Shown: positions 1 through 11,707 of the stretch, in pieces
Layout: the number at the start of each line of letters is the position of its first letter
Position numbering within the stretch: the stretch's first letter is position 1
Assembly: GCF_009905375.1 (NCBI RefSeq)
Contig: NC_133647.1
Span: forward strand, 1,054,001-1,118,000
Reading direction: 5' to 3'
Length of the DNA: 64,000 bases
Source: Apium graveolens
Lineage: Eukaryota; Streptophyta; Magnoliopsida; Apiales; Apiaceae
Notes under the pieces: model-generated
What the model was told of the DNA's origin: nothing
The model's input: only the letters and a program-made list of their open reading frames with translations
Database searches by the model: none
Program-made: the position numbers and the translations under genes

Positions 1-450
1 TGCCCTGAACAATTTCGACCATTACTGGTTCGATCCATGCCTTCTCGTGGTTTAACACGTGCCTCACTTGGCATCAATATAATTACGTCATATTTCCTTT
101 ATCAACAGTTCTATTCTTGAAAATTTTGAATTTTACCTTCCTCCTTGTAAAACCTCTAAGGTTACCCTTGAATCGTTCCTCCTGTATTCCCTAGATACAG
201 GGCATATCAAAATACCATTTACTAATACTAAAACCATTGTCTATATACTTCTGAAAAATTTCTCCACTGATTCTTAAAGGTTGTTGTTACCTTAACCCTT
301 TCCAAATCATACTGTCAAAACTCATAATGTCCCTATTAAGGGTGAAATGCCAACCTTTATGCATTCCCCTAGGATTCATTTTAAGTTACCGATGTTCTAT
401 CCGTAATTCCACCTTTAAAAGGTACCTGCATCCTTCCATGGATAAATCAA
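1..450 (-). pseudogene. Ty3/Gypsy reverse transcriptase fragment (element G), runs off the window
   Basis: Read on the minus strand, about 430 down to 300 gives a frame-broken match to the chromovirus RT palm: a piece resembling LKMNPRGMHK followed by GHYEF and then a TNAP-like stretch. The rest down to position 1 resembles the region behind the catalytic box. Several frameshifts and stops interrupt it and no long ORF survives. RT copies element RNA into DNA; this piece cannot. It lies downstream, in element sense, of the gag fragment at 1830-1200, so gag then RT is the expected order here. The identification rests on short motif matches read by eye. Confidence 0.5.
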
Positions 451-1199
451 GTCATATATCCCTGATAAGGATGTCTTATTCAATCATTCCCACATCGATA
501 GTATATGCCTAATTTCACAATAACATCTGTATACAAAATGAGGTTAATCAAAATGGCCTCCAAAAGATAACAACGGTTATCCGCTTTTCTTGCCCAATCT
601 GGTAACGATAACAAGGATGTTCTGGAAGATATTGGTCGTGTTCAACGTGAACTTCTTCTTAATAATTCCTTATTTACTTTTATTGTTTATCTCAACAATC
701 ATCTCAATGTTGGGATAACTTTCATACCCGGCGTCTCCCTTTCTGGGTATCAAGCCACCGGTCTTACACTTCACATTCTTGAAGGTCACTTCCTTCATCC
801 AATTTTCCTAATTTCTTACTTCCTTGTCTCCTCAGTCTATCCGCGTCTCATTATTTATCCTTCGAACTATCTCAAGGTTTCCTCGAATCCTCCCAACTTA
901 CAGGGGATAAAATATATGTATCTCTTATATCTTCAACCATCAATTTAACTCATGGTGAATCACCCTCATCCTGACGATTATATACTTTTCTATTTCTATT
1001 ACTACGAGTCTTTAGGGTTTCCTCATACCCAACTCCCTTATCATTCCTCAAACTCTATTGCCTTTATATTCCTTTCCACTTCAGTTTCTTTTTATTTTCC
1101 TTTCTCTTATCATTATTTCATGAACCAACACAACATAAGCATTGATTTCATACATCCCATCATTCTGGATTCGTGTCCTCAGAACGAATCTTGATAACT
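451..1199 (-). other. Decayed interior of element G, no domain recognised
   Basis: This stretch lies between the gag-like and RT-like fragments, where the gag C-terminus and protease would be expected. I found no zinc knuckle, no D-S/T-G protease box and no credible long ORF on either strand. Confidence 0.35.
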
Positions 1200-1830
1200 T
1201 TTACAACTCAGATTCATAATTCATCATACTCGTCTGCCTTTGTTCTGGCTCTAAAGCTTTTACACTATTTCCATAACCTTGGGAAGTACTTTCCTGAAAA
1301 CAATTGACTGAACTTAAATCAGTTTATTATAATCTCTTGCTTCGTACCTTCCTTGGCCTTTCACCGGCGGGTGGTCTCTCTCTTAGGAGGGTAAGTGACA
1401 AAAACACTCTTTTGTGATTCGTCAATCATTTAGAATCTCAAATGATTCCTGTATTTCCTTTAGCCAGGCTCTTGCCTCGACTGGTTCAGCTTGTTCCTTG
1501 GAACTCTGAGAGCTTAGTGACTTAAAGGTCCTGAAAGAATTTCCCACCGCACTGTCTCCTCAGGGTGGTGGTTGGGGATAATAGTCTAAGTTCTCTTTAG
1601 ACAGGTCCATGAATTGCCGTATAGGGGTACCATCTCGGGTCTCCTTTCCTTACTCGACTTTCTGTTTCCTTAATATGAAATGTTTACCTTCTCCCATACT
1701 TGGGGTTATCTTATACGTTAAAATCCTCATTTTCCACTTCATTATGTTATGGGTTCCTTCTATCTTGATGGCGACCTCCCTGACTATCACGTTCAGGGTT
1801 TGCTCTATATCTTATTCCTCAAACTAGCTT
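1200..1830 (-). pseudogene. Gypsy gag fragment (element G)
   Basis: On the minus strand, about 1530-1430 encodes a stretch resembling the conserved start of chromovirus Gag capsid (FRTFKSLS, then PVEARAWLKEIQESFEIL). Upstream, an Arg/Gly/Asn-rich stretch around 1790-1740 looks like a Gag N-terminus. Stops and frameshifts occur throughout. Gag would assemble the cytoplasmic particle. In element order this gag lies downstream of an RT-RNase H-integrase fragment (2660-1860), which is out of order for any Gypsy element, so the interior has been rearranged or is a chimera of two copies. Confidence 0.55.
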
Positions 1831-1859
1831 TCATCTAAGATCTTATCCTTAAGCTCTTG

Positions 1860-2660
1860 AACTTTTGGAACCCAATTTCTGTAGGAACACCTCACTATCC
1901 TCTTATCATCTTTCTCGGTATGGATCTCTTCTCCAGTCATTGACTCTCTGCCTTCATTCATCACTTTTTCTGGCACAATATGTTCTTTTCCAATAATTTG
2001 AACTGTATTGCAATCTCAAACAGCTTTTTGGTACTGGCTCCGGTTACCTTCACTTCTATTTCCATTTTCTCAAAATCTCTTATAAACTCTCCCAAAGACA
2101 TTATTATCTTGAGTCTCTCCTTTTTACTAAGGGCATCAGCCACCACATTGGCTTTCCCTGAATGATAAAGAATCTCCCAATCATAATTCTTGATTAGCTC
2201 TAACCACCTCATTTGGCGCATGTTGAGCTCTTTCTGCGTGAAAATGTACTAGAGCACTTATGGCTTAGGTAAATCTCGCACTTCTCTCCATACAAGTAGT
2301 GCCTCCAATCTTTAGGGCAAAACTATTGCCACGATCCCAAGCTCATGGGTGGGGATATCGAATTTTATATTCCCTTAATTGTCTTGACGCGTACGCGATT
2401 ACCTTGCTGTGCTGTATAAGAAGCACCCTAATTCCTTATGTGAAGCGTCACTACACTTCAAAAAATCTCATTTTCCATCCGGCAACGCCAACATAGGGAA
2501 CGTCACCAACCTTTGCTTCGGTTCTTAAAAGTTGTTCTCGGATTTCTCTGTCCATTCGAACTTCTCAGTCTTACGAGTAAGCCGCGTTAAAGGGGCTATT
2601 ATCTTTACAAACTTGAACGAACCTCTGGTAGTGACCGGCCAATCCTACCTCTGGGAGTTG
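1860..2660 (-). pseudogene. Gypsy RT C-terminus, RNase H and integrase zinc-finger fragment
   Basis: From 2660 downward the minus strand reads GLAGHYQRFVQ (the RT connection motif). The open stretch at 2221-1961 follows, with [17 protein letters not shown] and [13 protein letters not shown], the hallmark end of RNase H. Continuing to 1860 are residues like the start of the integrase N-terminal domain (a [18 protein letters not shown] stretch). The same domains in element E (57570-58400) align along their length. The RT palm is absent between this fragment and the acidic pre-gag remnant at 2690-3060, and integrase stops at about 1860, where gag-like sequence begins. It is a non-functional fragment. 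Confidence 0.75.
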
Positions 2661-2689
2661 CCCTAACCATGGTCATCAATTCCTCAATG

Positions 2690-3060
2690 GTCCTTTATTC
2701 ATTCTTGTCAGGATCCTTCACGGGATCCTCCTCAGCAACAATCCCTTCTAGGACAACATCCTCAACCGTTACATCCTCAATATCAACATCATCCGGTCCT
2801 GCGTTAGGACGCTCTATCGGATCCACAATCCGATCTCCAATTAGTAATAAAACATCATCGCGCTGTTACTCCTCAACCTCAGGGTTCGGAGTCCCGCTAC
2901 CATATACGATAACGAACTACGCTTCTATCACGATATTTATAAGGGTTCCCATAAGGGTTTTAACTGTCAGTACTACATTAGGTAGTCCGACTATGAACTT
3001 GGCAACATTTCTTATTTATCTTAGTGAACTTATTATCTTTACGTCACATAAACTTTGAGG
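2690..3060 (-). pseudogene. Acidic pre-gag ORF remnant (element G)
   Basis: Just inside the 5' LTR of G the minus strand encodes a strongly acidic stretch (DVDIEDVTVEDVVLEGIV, then EEDPVKDPDKNE) before a stop. Its position between primer-binding site and gag, and its composition, match the acidic ORF at 54151-54645 in element E. I infer that both families carry an extra ORF upstream of gag. Function unknown. No obvious membrane segment or enzyme motif is present. Confidence 0.4.
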
Positions 3061-3072
3061 TTTATAACGCTT

Positions 3073-3085
3073 CGCTCTGATACCG
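3073..3085 (-). other. Primer-binding site of element G
   Basis: On the minus strand, five bases past the LTR end, the sequence is ggtatcagagcg, the usual plant site complementary to the 3' end of initiator tRNA-Met. It marks 3090-7284 as the 5' LTR of a minus-strand element. Confidence 0.75.
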
Positions 3086-3409
3086 CTTCTGTAACACCCC
3101 CAAATCCGGGGTCGGGGATCCGGGTTGTCACGAGTTCCATTTCCCTTAATAACACCTAATCTTAATAATTAATCAACTACTCTGTACTGTGACCCCACAA
3201 TAAACACGCACACCACACGTTATAGTCTCAAAGATGAACATCCAAAAAAATAATCACAAGTCATTTTATTCCACAAATAACTGCCAATACACCTTAAAAG
3301 GTTTTCTGAATAAATTTACATTTTCTTTGCCATTATTACAATTCATAATATACATAAGTCTGGTACATTATTAGTTGAAAACTTAGCCTATTGGTAATTT
3401 CTACCTCAG

Positions 3410-3487
3410 CTACAGCGGCCTCAACGCTTCCAGAAAGCTGCGGAACTTTCCTATCCGCTTGCGAATTGGGAGCTTGGTCCTGTTCAT
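3410..3487 (-). CDS. Short basic ORF resembling the histone H3 tail (element G LTR)
   Basis: A 25-codon ORF beginning MNRTKLPIRKRIGKF, about 400 bp before the LTR 3' end. Compared with histone H3 (MARTKQTARKSTGGK) it shares M, R, T, K, R, K and G in register. An ORF of the same kind sits at the same relative place in the LTRs of E, F and I. It also lies at the end of a longer open frame (3679-3410), so the first Met is a choice made on similarity. Translation is unproven, and chance similarity of a short basic peptide is the main alternative. Confidence 0.35.
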   Translation of the reverse strand: MNRTKLPIRKRIGKFRSFLEALRPL

Positions 3488-4860
3488 CTTATCTATCTGA
3501 TGTTGTGTGATGAAAGAAGAAGCAAGGGTGAGCAGCAAGCCCACCAAAATAATATGTATAATGATTAACAATATATGAGCCTTCTCATAGTACTCATGAA
3601 AGTCTTGGTCAAAAGAAATGAACCAAGTTGATATCTTAATGTGATGAAGTCGCAAAATATTCAGTATATATATATACATATATACTTTTCAAAATATGGG
3701 AAGTCCTCTTCCATACATAATACACACAGAGTTCCAGTGTATAACTGTATAAAAATATCGTTGCAAGGTGATCTCATATATCTAACCTTGTCTCAACGTT
3801 TTTCTGAAAATCTTTGTCATGCATAAGATATTCATTTACTAGATATAAGTTTAAAAGATGAAGTTACAAGATACTCCAATATACTTATATCTTTTCCAAA
3901 TACTACTTGAACTACCATTGTTCAAGTTATAATTAGTTTCAAAAGTTCATCACACTGATGAGACTACAAGATAAGACTTGAATAGATTCAATCTTTGAAA
4001 TATTTTGAAGGAAATGAAGTTATGATATACTTCATTAAGCCCCGATATATATATACACCTATATATATACATACGATTCCTGAAAACCTTTGTCATGTAA
4101 AGTATGAAGAGAATTGCAATATCCAATAAATTTGGAAAGGAAAGAATTTTGGCATAAACCTGATATCTTGTTGATCAGGCAAAGATACCAATAAGTAACC
4201 TTTTCTACTAGTAGATGGACGAATTCCCCACTGGTCATCACCCTGGTCGCGATAGGACCTTATGCTGGACTGCCACTCAGCCACTTATGCATTTGATGGA
4301 CTCCTACTGAGCCACTTACACTATCATGGACGCCCACTGAGCCCATGTTGCTTATGCCGACTCAAATAGATGGACTTACTTCCCGAACGTTGGGTAAGTA
4401 ATCAATTCATTTACCAAAACCGCAACCTTGTTGCGAATATAAAATACACCACAGAGCCGGATCCCTCAGGTTTTGAGCGAGTATTTAAATCCCCTTACAA
4501 AGGAAGATCTTAAATATAAAAATGAGTTTTGGGATCCGCTCTAACTTTTAAAAATCATTTTGAAGACTCGAAAACACTTTAAAGAGTGTTTGGAGTAATG
4601 CTGATTTAATGAAGTAAATCAGTCCCAATATTTTTAGAAAATGTCTGAATATTATTATTTAATTAATATTCCCATAAAGAATAATCTTTATACAAATAAT
4701 TGAAGTAGAAGTTGAAAGACTTATACTTGAAATGAGTATTAAATAACCAAAGATATACTTATACGAAAGTACTATCTTTATTTGAATAATCGAAAATAAG
4801 TTTGATTATCGAAACATTATTCTTTAATAAAATAAAGAATATTATTAAATAATAAGCGGA

Positions 4861-5133
4861 GTCATAATACCTCGAATGAATATTATAAATAATATTCATT
4901 AAATACAATAAATGAGTCAATACATCCTCAAATGACTATCCAATTAATAATCATTAAATAATATAAACTGAGTCATAAGCCCTCGAATGAATATTCGAAA
5001 TAATATTCAATAATAGAATAAAGGAGTCATAAGTCCTCGGATGAATATTCGAAATAATATTCAATAATAAAATAAAGGAGTCATAAGTCCTCGGATGAAT
5101 ATTCAAAATAATATTCAATAATAATATAAAGTT
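4861..5133. repeat. Tandem array, about 5 units of 54-56 bp
   Basis: Units begin gtcataag...cctcg at 4861, 4916, 4972, 5026 and 5080. Each contains gaatattcgaaataatattc, an AT-rich imperfect palindrome. The last three units are nearly identical, the first two more diverged. The array lies inside the G LTR. Confidence 0.85.
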
Positions 5134-7287
5134 AAAGTTATCGAATAAACCTTATTCGATTAATAGTTTTGAAAACTATAACCATATATATATAAAAATA
5201 TATATATTATACTCGGGAACATCGACTCCCGGTTTAGAAATATGTTCACCTTTTGATCCCCTATATTAAGGGTAAATTCAAATACCGCTTATCTCTAGCA
5301 TAGGTATTATGAAACTGTAAGCATTTTAACCAACAGATATATAATCCAAGAATATGAAACAGGCATGCATATATACCATATCACATGCTACAATATATCG
5401 CAAGAATTTGCTAATAACAAATATGCATTTATCGCAAGATCATGCATATACACATATACATCACAACAACAGTATAACGGGTAGAAAACTTGCCTGAGCG
5501 ACTGGGGGTTACGAATGGCTCGGGACGAGTCTGGTAACCTATAAGCAACAAGTAAGTTGGAATTAAACCAAAGTCACTTGTAAATCTATACTTTAACTAA
5601 CTTAGACTCTAACGCTTGTTTTGCGCTTACTGATTCTCTTAAGTCACTCGAGTACCCTCGGCTCCACCATTTTTAATAAATTAACCATTACGAGTTTTAA
5701 GGCGATTCCTTCGCGAGTGTCTTACCAACTGCCTAACACTCTTACCATAATTGTTTCATACATTAATTAACCCTTTTTGGTCTTTAACTTATGTTTCAAA
5801 GTAAGGCGAGGGGAAATGTTTTGTTCGCGAAACGACGTTACTTAAAATGGTCGTTTCTCCTAAACCGTGCATCGGAATCAAACGAACTACATATCAAAAC
5901 GAAGCTCGTAACATGAACTATCTAAAAATGCCAATGGACAACATCTAGAAGGGGGTTCTCGGGTCCTAATGTTATGAACAAAAGCAGTCTAAAGTAAATC
6001 GGACATTACGACGGCTATGTTTACGCGATTTCCCAAATTTAAACCAATTCAAAACAACCACAATTCAACCCCAATTCACAACCCAATCAAAACTCCATCC
6101 AAAATACATTACAACAGCCCCAAACCAACTTATTATAATCCATTTACTTACTCCTAAAACTTGAATTTAAACTATACTACATTCTTTAACCAAATCTTAA
6201 GATTTCAACAAATCAATCACCACCATTCCAACCCAAACTCTTAAACAAACAAGTTTCAAGCTACTCTTTACCCTCACAACCATAATCAACCTAATATACA
6301 AATTAAAGCTAGGGTTTGGAGATGGTATACCTTCCTTGAAGTGGTGTGAGTAGCTAGGAAGCCTTAGGAAGCCTTGAGGAGTCTTAGGAAAGCTTGGATC
6401 TTAAAGGAAAAACAAGAAAATCAAGTTAAAATTCTTGAAGTCACTATTCATTGTCTTCTTCATTGATTTCTTGGAGAAGATAGAGAATGAATTGGTGGCT
6501 TAAACTCATAATATAGCCATAACTATGCATAAGGAATACTAGGGAATTATCTTACCAATTTAGGAAGCCTTGATCTTGAGTTTTGAATTTCTTCTTCCTT
6601 TGCAATAGTAAAAGCCGAGAGCAATGAAGAAATAATGCCTTGTTTTTTTTGTTTTGATGAAGAATGAATTATTTGGCTTGGTTGGTTGTAGTTTTGTTTT
6701 TGTTTTGGTAAATTACCTATTTGCCCTTGATTTTGTGTGGTTAATAATCCACCACATTTCCTTCCTTCCCATGTCATGCTTATATCATGCTATGATGTCA
6801 TCTTTCCCTCCTTGTCCTCTTCTCATTGGTTGGGTGACATCATCCCCACTAATCTCTTTGATTAACTTCCTAATTGTTTGCCTAATGACCGCTGATCTGT
6901 TATACGGTTCTCTTAACTTTCGTTTTCGTTTATCGTTTGAGGGATCATACCCGGGATCTTATTACTTAGGTTCCCTTAACCTTTCTCAATATATTATATT
7001 CCTTTTATGATCCTCTCTTATAATCCTTTAATTTAAATCCTTTTTATCATGTTACCTTATACTCAATTCTTTCCGAATCTAGTGGATTTTCGGGAAAAAT
7101 CAAAGTGTTCGGAATTGGATTCTGACGATCTTTACATACACTTATATACCATATAGAGTGCCAATAAAATCTCAGAATATCCATAAAAGAACTCCTACCT
7201 AGTGTGGAATGAAAAGTTTTCTCATTCAGCAAAAACACTATTCATAAGGGTTTCAAAAATTTTCCAAAAATTGGGGTTATTACAGCT

Positions 7288-7300
7288 ATGATGCCATTTT
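7288..7300 (-). other. Primer-binding site of Copia element H
   Basis: The minus strand reads atggcatcatagc directly after the H LTR. It is a one-base variant of the tggcatcagagc site of Copia element J (47268-47280). Four bases further the G LTR begins, so G interrupts H here. Confidence 0.6.
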
Positions 7301-8800
7301 GGGTTTCGAGTACATAAACGCAACGGAAACAGTAATTAAAAATGTAAAAAAATAGAATTTTCAGAACCCACCGCAGGATCCATGCGAAAAACAGATATTA
7401 AATTTCTAGATCAGATTGTTTACCTTAAGAAGCTTTACAAATTGGTTGAATAATGGAGATCCAAGGATTGTTCAATCACCACGCATCCCGCTCGCGATCT
7501 ACGTTCTATCAGTATCCACACGAATGCTTGAACTCAAGGATTGGATGTGTACTAGCACAAACTCATTTCTTCTTGATCTCTCAATCTTCTCTCTTGGTGG
7601 CTAGGGTTTTAGTAAAAGTATTGCTTACAAAATCAGCCACACAAGAGATATTATATAGAAAGTGTAATAAGAGTTATAACTCTTAACTAATTAGGAGTTA
7701 TTAGTAATTTGAAATTTCTATTTGTATAATAATTAAGTCACACTAAATTATTTAACAAATGAATTTCATAATTAATATTAGTAAATTCGAATATAAATAT
7801 TTATCTAATTAATTAAGTCATACTTAATTAATATTATAAATAATTTGAATTAGTTTAATATAATTTAAATCCAATTTAAATTAAATAATCCTTCAAGCAT
7901 TTTTTGTGTGTGACCCTATAGGTTCTTATTATGTTGGCAACGAATTTTAAATCTAATTGCAAATTAAAAACAATGAGCGATATCTAGTAATACATCATTG
8001 CTACCTAAGTAATAATAATTCGATTAGTGATCAACTTAACTTTTCGTGAATAATGTACAATGTAATAGAATTCCTTTAACCAAATATTATAGATTAAACT
8101 AGAGGCATGTAATGTGTCATATTAAATCAATATTTGAGCGTGGCCATGCATTTCATAGTCTAGCTCACACAGGAGGCCAATAATATCACTCCTAAAATAG
8201 GAGGGTTAAATTCCATCTAGTTCATTCATATTTCTCGTACGATTCATAATATACCTAATGTGCACTTTTATCATTACCCAGTCAAGGATAACTTTTAATG
8301 GAATCAATATATATTGATTCTCGTATAGAAATATAATGACTTCAGGTCTAAGGACCATTACATCATTGTCATTGTGAGAATTACATATGACACAACAGAC
8401 ATGTAGAATCTCACATCGGGTCTGTGCAGCACCATGTACATATACATATGCATGTGTCTTTGACTTTAGTATCACTATACCTATGATCAATGAGATGTGA
8501 TAATCAGTCAACAAACACACCAGTCTTAATGCATTATTATTGTCCCCTAATAGTAATACTCGACCAGGGACCTTTAGGAATATTGATACCATTCTCATAA
8601 TCTCATTTCTAAGTCACGTACTTAGAGATATAGAATTGCATATCATATTCCAAGGACATTTATTAATCTAACATTTATATCACAGTAAATTAAGAATTAA
8701 TAAATTATAAAGGGAATAATCGATAGAACATAAACAATAATAATCCTAATGTCTTAAACTAAAACAGCACAGTGTTGTCTCTAGGGCACAAACACTAACA
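7301..8800 (-). repeat. 5' LTR of a Copia element (H), Tork/Angela-like
   Basis: On the minus strand it starts TGTTAGTGTTTGTGCCC at 8800 and runs about 1.5 kb to a primer-binding-site-like sequence. The body is AT-rich with no credible gene; the longest ORF (8598-8206, minus) has no recognisable domain. The right edge interrupts the env-like ORF of SIRE1. The 3' end lacks the canonical CA, either through mutation or because the edge is a few bases off. The rest of H is outside the window or displaced by G. Confidence 0.65.
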
Positions 8801-11707
8801 GAATGTTCAATGCACCCATAATAGCTCCCAAAGATACATAATTTTGCATTTGGAGGTGTTTGTGGGAGTCTACTAGGGTCTTGATATCTTGCTGTTGACT
8901 CTGTACCAAAGCTGTGAACTGAGAAACTTGAGTTATCAATGAAGCATTTGAAGATTGTAGTGATGAGATTTGAGCTTGCAAATTTTGGATTTGTAGGGGT
9001 GTTGATGTAGACAAGGATTGTTGTGGGCTTGATGCTATCAAAGGACCAATAGAACTCTGCACATCATTTCTCACCTCCTCCATGACCAAAGCTGAAGGTT
9101 CAAACCTAGCTTGATAAAGTTTATCCAGCTTGACCTTTGAGTCATTATATTGAGTGATTTACTTTTGAATAACTTCATGTAGAGCTATGAAATATTTATT
9201 TAGCTTGGACATAATCTCTTCTACAGGAGTGAGAGAGAGGGCTTGAAGTATGTCTGAGAATCTGTTGAACTTGGTCTTGATGTCTTGAAATGTTGGCATC
9301 AACTCATCAATTCTGTCATTTACCAACTTCTTCACTTCAGTTTGATGCTTGACCAGAGTGCTTTCCATGGCTCTTCCAATATGATGAAAGGCCTTCAACT
9401 GTGCTTTGTACACCTCTGTCACAACAACATATACTTCCTGCTAAGTGAGAACCTTAGAATTACTACCCAAGATAGTGATATATTTTTCTCTGAATTTTGT
9501 TAAGGCCTCCTCCATAGTTGTTGTGAAATCCTTTGATAGCCATGCATCCATATTACCATCCGCTTCATCTATAATTTTCTCTTGTTGTTTTTCAACATCC
9601 TCCTTGTATGAGAGTAGTATAGCTTGATAGTCTTGGTTTGACATATCTATTGTAAGGAGTTGTTGGGAGATATTGGCTAAGCCTGCAAGTTGCTCAACCA
9701 AAAGATCATAAAATGTAGTAGATTGGGCTTGAGAATCCTGTAGCCATTGAGCAAGAAGGTGAGAAGGTTGTGGTGTAGTGTTTCAGGTGGATGGGATGTC
9801 TATTTGGTTTGAGGTGGAGGTTATAGAGGTAGTAGGTAACCCTGTGACTGGAGTCACAGTTGAACTCACAGTTGGAACTGTTATTGTGATATTGTGATGT
9901 TCACCAATTATGGGAACCTCCATTTGAATTGGAGGGGATTTGACCAGGTTACTGTCATGTGTCATGGCCTCAAACCCTTGTTCTTCTTGTAAAGAACTGG
10001 CACTTGAGTGTGCTATGCTTGCCTCCCCAATTGTTGGATCATTGGCAATTTTACTCCCAGCTTCTATTGACAATGCAATTTTAGCTAGGGTTTTGAGGGG
10101 AGTTGTCCCTACCCGAGGAACCTCCAATTGAATTGGAGAGAATTTAGATAGCTCCCCTTCAGGACTACTACCCTCAAACCTTTCAATATGTGAAGATTGT
10201 TTAGCACATGAAGGTGCTTGAGAAATATCCACAGGGTCTTCAGTTAAAATTGATGAAACCCCTGTGGTTTCGATAGTGTCATCAAGGTCTACCCCGGTTA
10301 GTAGCCTCTCACCATCTAAATGTGGTTCCTGGGTGGTGATCACAGTCTCTTGAACTGTGTCATTTGATTTTGACAACACTTGAGAAGTTGATTCAAGTGT
10401 TTTATTAAATGTAGAAGATATTTGAGATATGAGATTAATGATGTTAGCATCGAGTGTTGGCAGCTCCCCGTGAATAGATGAGGGATCTTTAATTGATGTG
10501 CTCTCAATGTGTCTGCCAAACTTATTTCTTTTTTCACCAACTTAAGAATGCTCAAGTTGGGGTGCAGACTCCTTACAAATTGCACTAGGGAGAGTGCTTT
10601 GTTCAATAGAGATTCCCTGTTGAGAGGATGCCTCTTGATTCTGTTTAATTCCCTCTTTTACAACTACATCCTTTTGGGAGAATACAAAGGTAGATCCATG
10701 AGTAGTGAGCTCAGTTTTCTTAGTCTTCTTTATTTTTCTGACCAGGCTAGACTCTATTTCTGTTTCTTCCTCACCACTCTCAGTAATTATAGTTAAGGGT
10801 GCATTCTTTCTCTACATTTTACTCACTCCACCCTGTTGAGAGGATGATGTGGTTGGTTTCCTAGATTTTAGTGGTAATGGAGGAGGGGTCTCAGTTGTGG
10901 AAGGCCTCTATTGGTTTTCCTGTGTTTGTACTTCCACATGTACAGGAGCCATAACTGTAATTAGTGAACCAAATAAAATTTTGGACACTTGTTTACAGTT
11001 GCCTATTTTAGTCCTATCAATACCAGTAAGTAAATTTATGTCTGTAACTTTATGATTTGAAGTAGACATAATAAACCTAGGAAATAAAATTTCCTTACCT
11101 CTTATGGCCAAAAGCATTATGATCCTTGTGATGATTAGTTCTTCCAGGATCAATAGCCCCACATTAATATGCTTGTTGTAATCCATGGAAAAAACCAGCT
11201 TTTGAGCCACACTGGATATATTTTCATACCCAGTCTTCCTGCAGGTGAAGGCCCTCACTATTGAATAAAACAAGAATGACCATTCCCTCCTTAGATGTTC
11301 TTGTCCAAGCTGGCAAGGATGATCTTCTCACTGTAAATTATGAAGTACATAAATTCAGCTAAATCCTATTGAGTTGGAACCTCCACCATGTTGTTAGTAG
11401 GGATTCACAGTGCCTTGTTGACATCATTTTCATCAAATTCCACTTGTTGGCCTTGGATCGAGCGGTTCACAACCCAAGATACAGTCTGATTCTCATGTAC
11501 AACTGTCCTAACCACAGCTGAATTCCAGAACTCATTGAGAACATCCATGTACAGAACAAGATTAGCAGTCAAAGCACTTGCAAAATATGTCTCAGACAAA
11601 AACTTAACAAAGCTCTTGAAACTGTCAAGAGCTTGGTAAGCATCTGTGAAAGCTAGGTAGTTGGTACCATCCTTAGGGATAATAGATCTAACAGTGTTTG
11701 AAGCCAT
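8801..11707 (-). pseudogene. Env-like third ORF of Sirevirus SIRE1
   Basis: The frame starts MASNTVRSIIPKDGTNY at 11707 with a conserved N-terminal domain (FVKFLSETYFASAL, then FWNSAVVRTV). It continues in pieces at 11273-10908, then a Ser/Pro/Thr-rich stretch (10606-9783), and ends in a predicted coiled coil (9700-8860; for example LQIQNLQAQISSLQSSNASL). Position after RNase H and before the 3' LTR, plus this layout, match the extra ORF of plant Sireviruses, sometimes called env-like. Its function is unknown. At least six frame breaks or stops separate the pieces, and Copia H cuts the C-terminus at 8800. I do not see a convincing signal peptide or transmembrane helix. Confidence 0.7.

Larger units (their letters stand above)
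3090..7284 (-). repeat. 5' LTR of Gypsy element G (about 4.2 kb)
   Basis: On the minus strand the repeat starts TGTAATAACCCC at 7284 and ends GGGGGTGTTACA at 3090: TG...CA ends with an inverted repeat and a tRNA-Met primer-binding site beyond. A length above 4 kb fits the Tekay group of chromoviruses. Contents: a short H3-tail-like ORF near the 3' end (3487-3410), repeats of tggactcctactgagccac type around 4266-4350, a 55-bp tandem array at 4861-5133, and AT-rich sequence elsewhere. No other credible gene is present. The LTR begins four bases past the primer-binding site of Copia LTR H. Confidence 0.75.

Noticed and set aside
4861..5133. Possible CRISPR-like array
   Set aside because: The units are contiguous 54-56 bp tandem repeats without distinct spacers, inside a plant LTR.
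6654..7010. 118-codon hydrophobic plus-strand ORF
   Set aside because: It lies inside the G LTR in T-rich sequence; the hydrophobicity reflects composition.
7453..7686. Candidate host gene start in the H LTR
   Set aside because: Short, no domain, and fully inside LTR sequence.
8206..8598. 130-codon minus-strand ORF
   Set aside because: It lies inside the H LTR and shows no recognisable domain or conserved composition.
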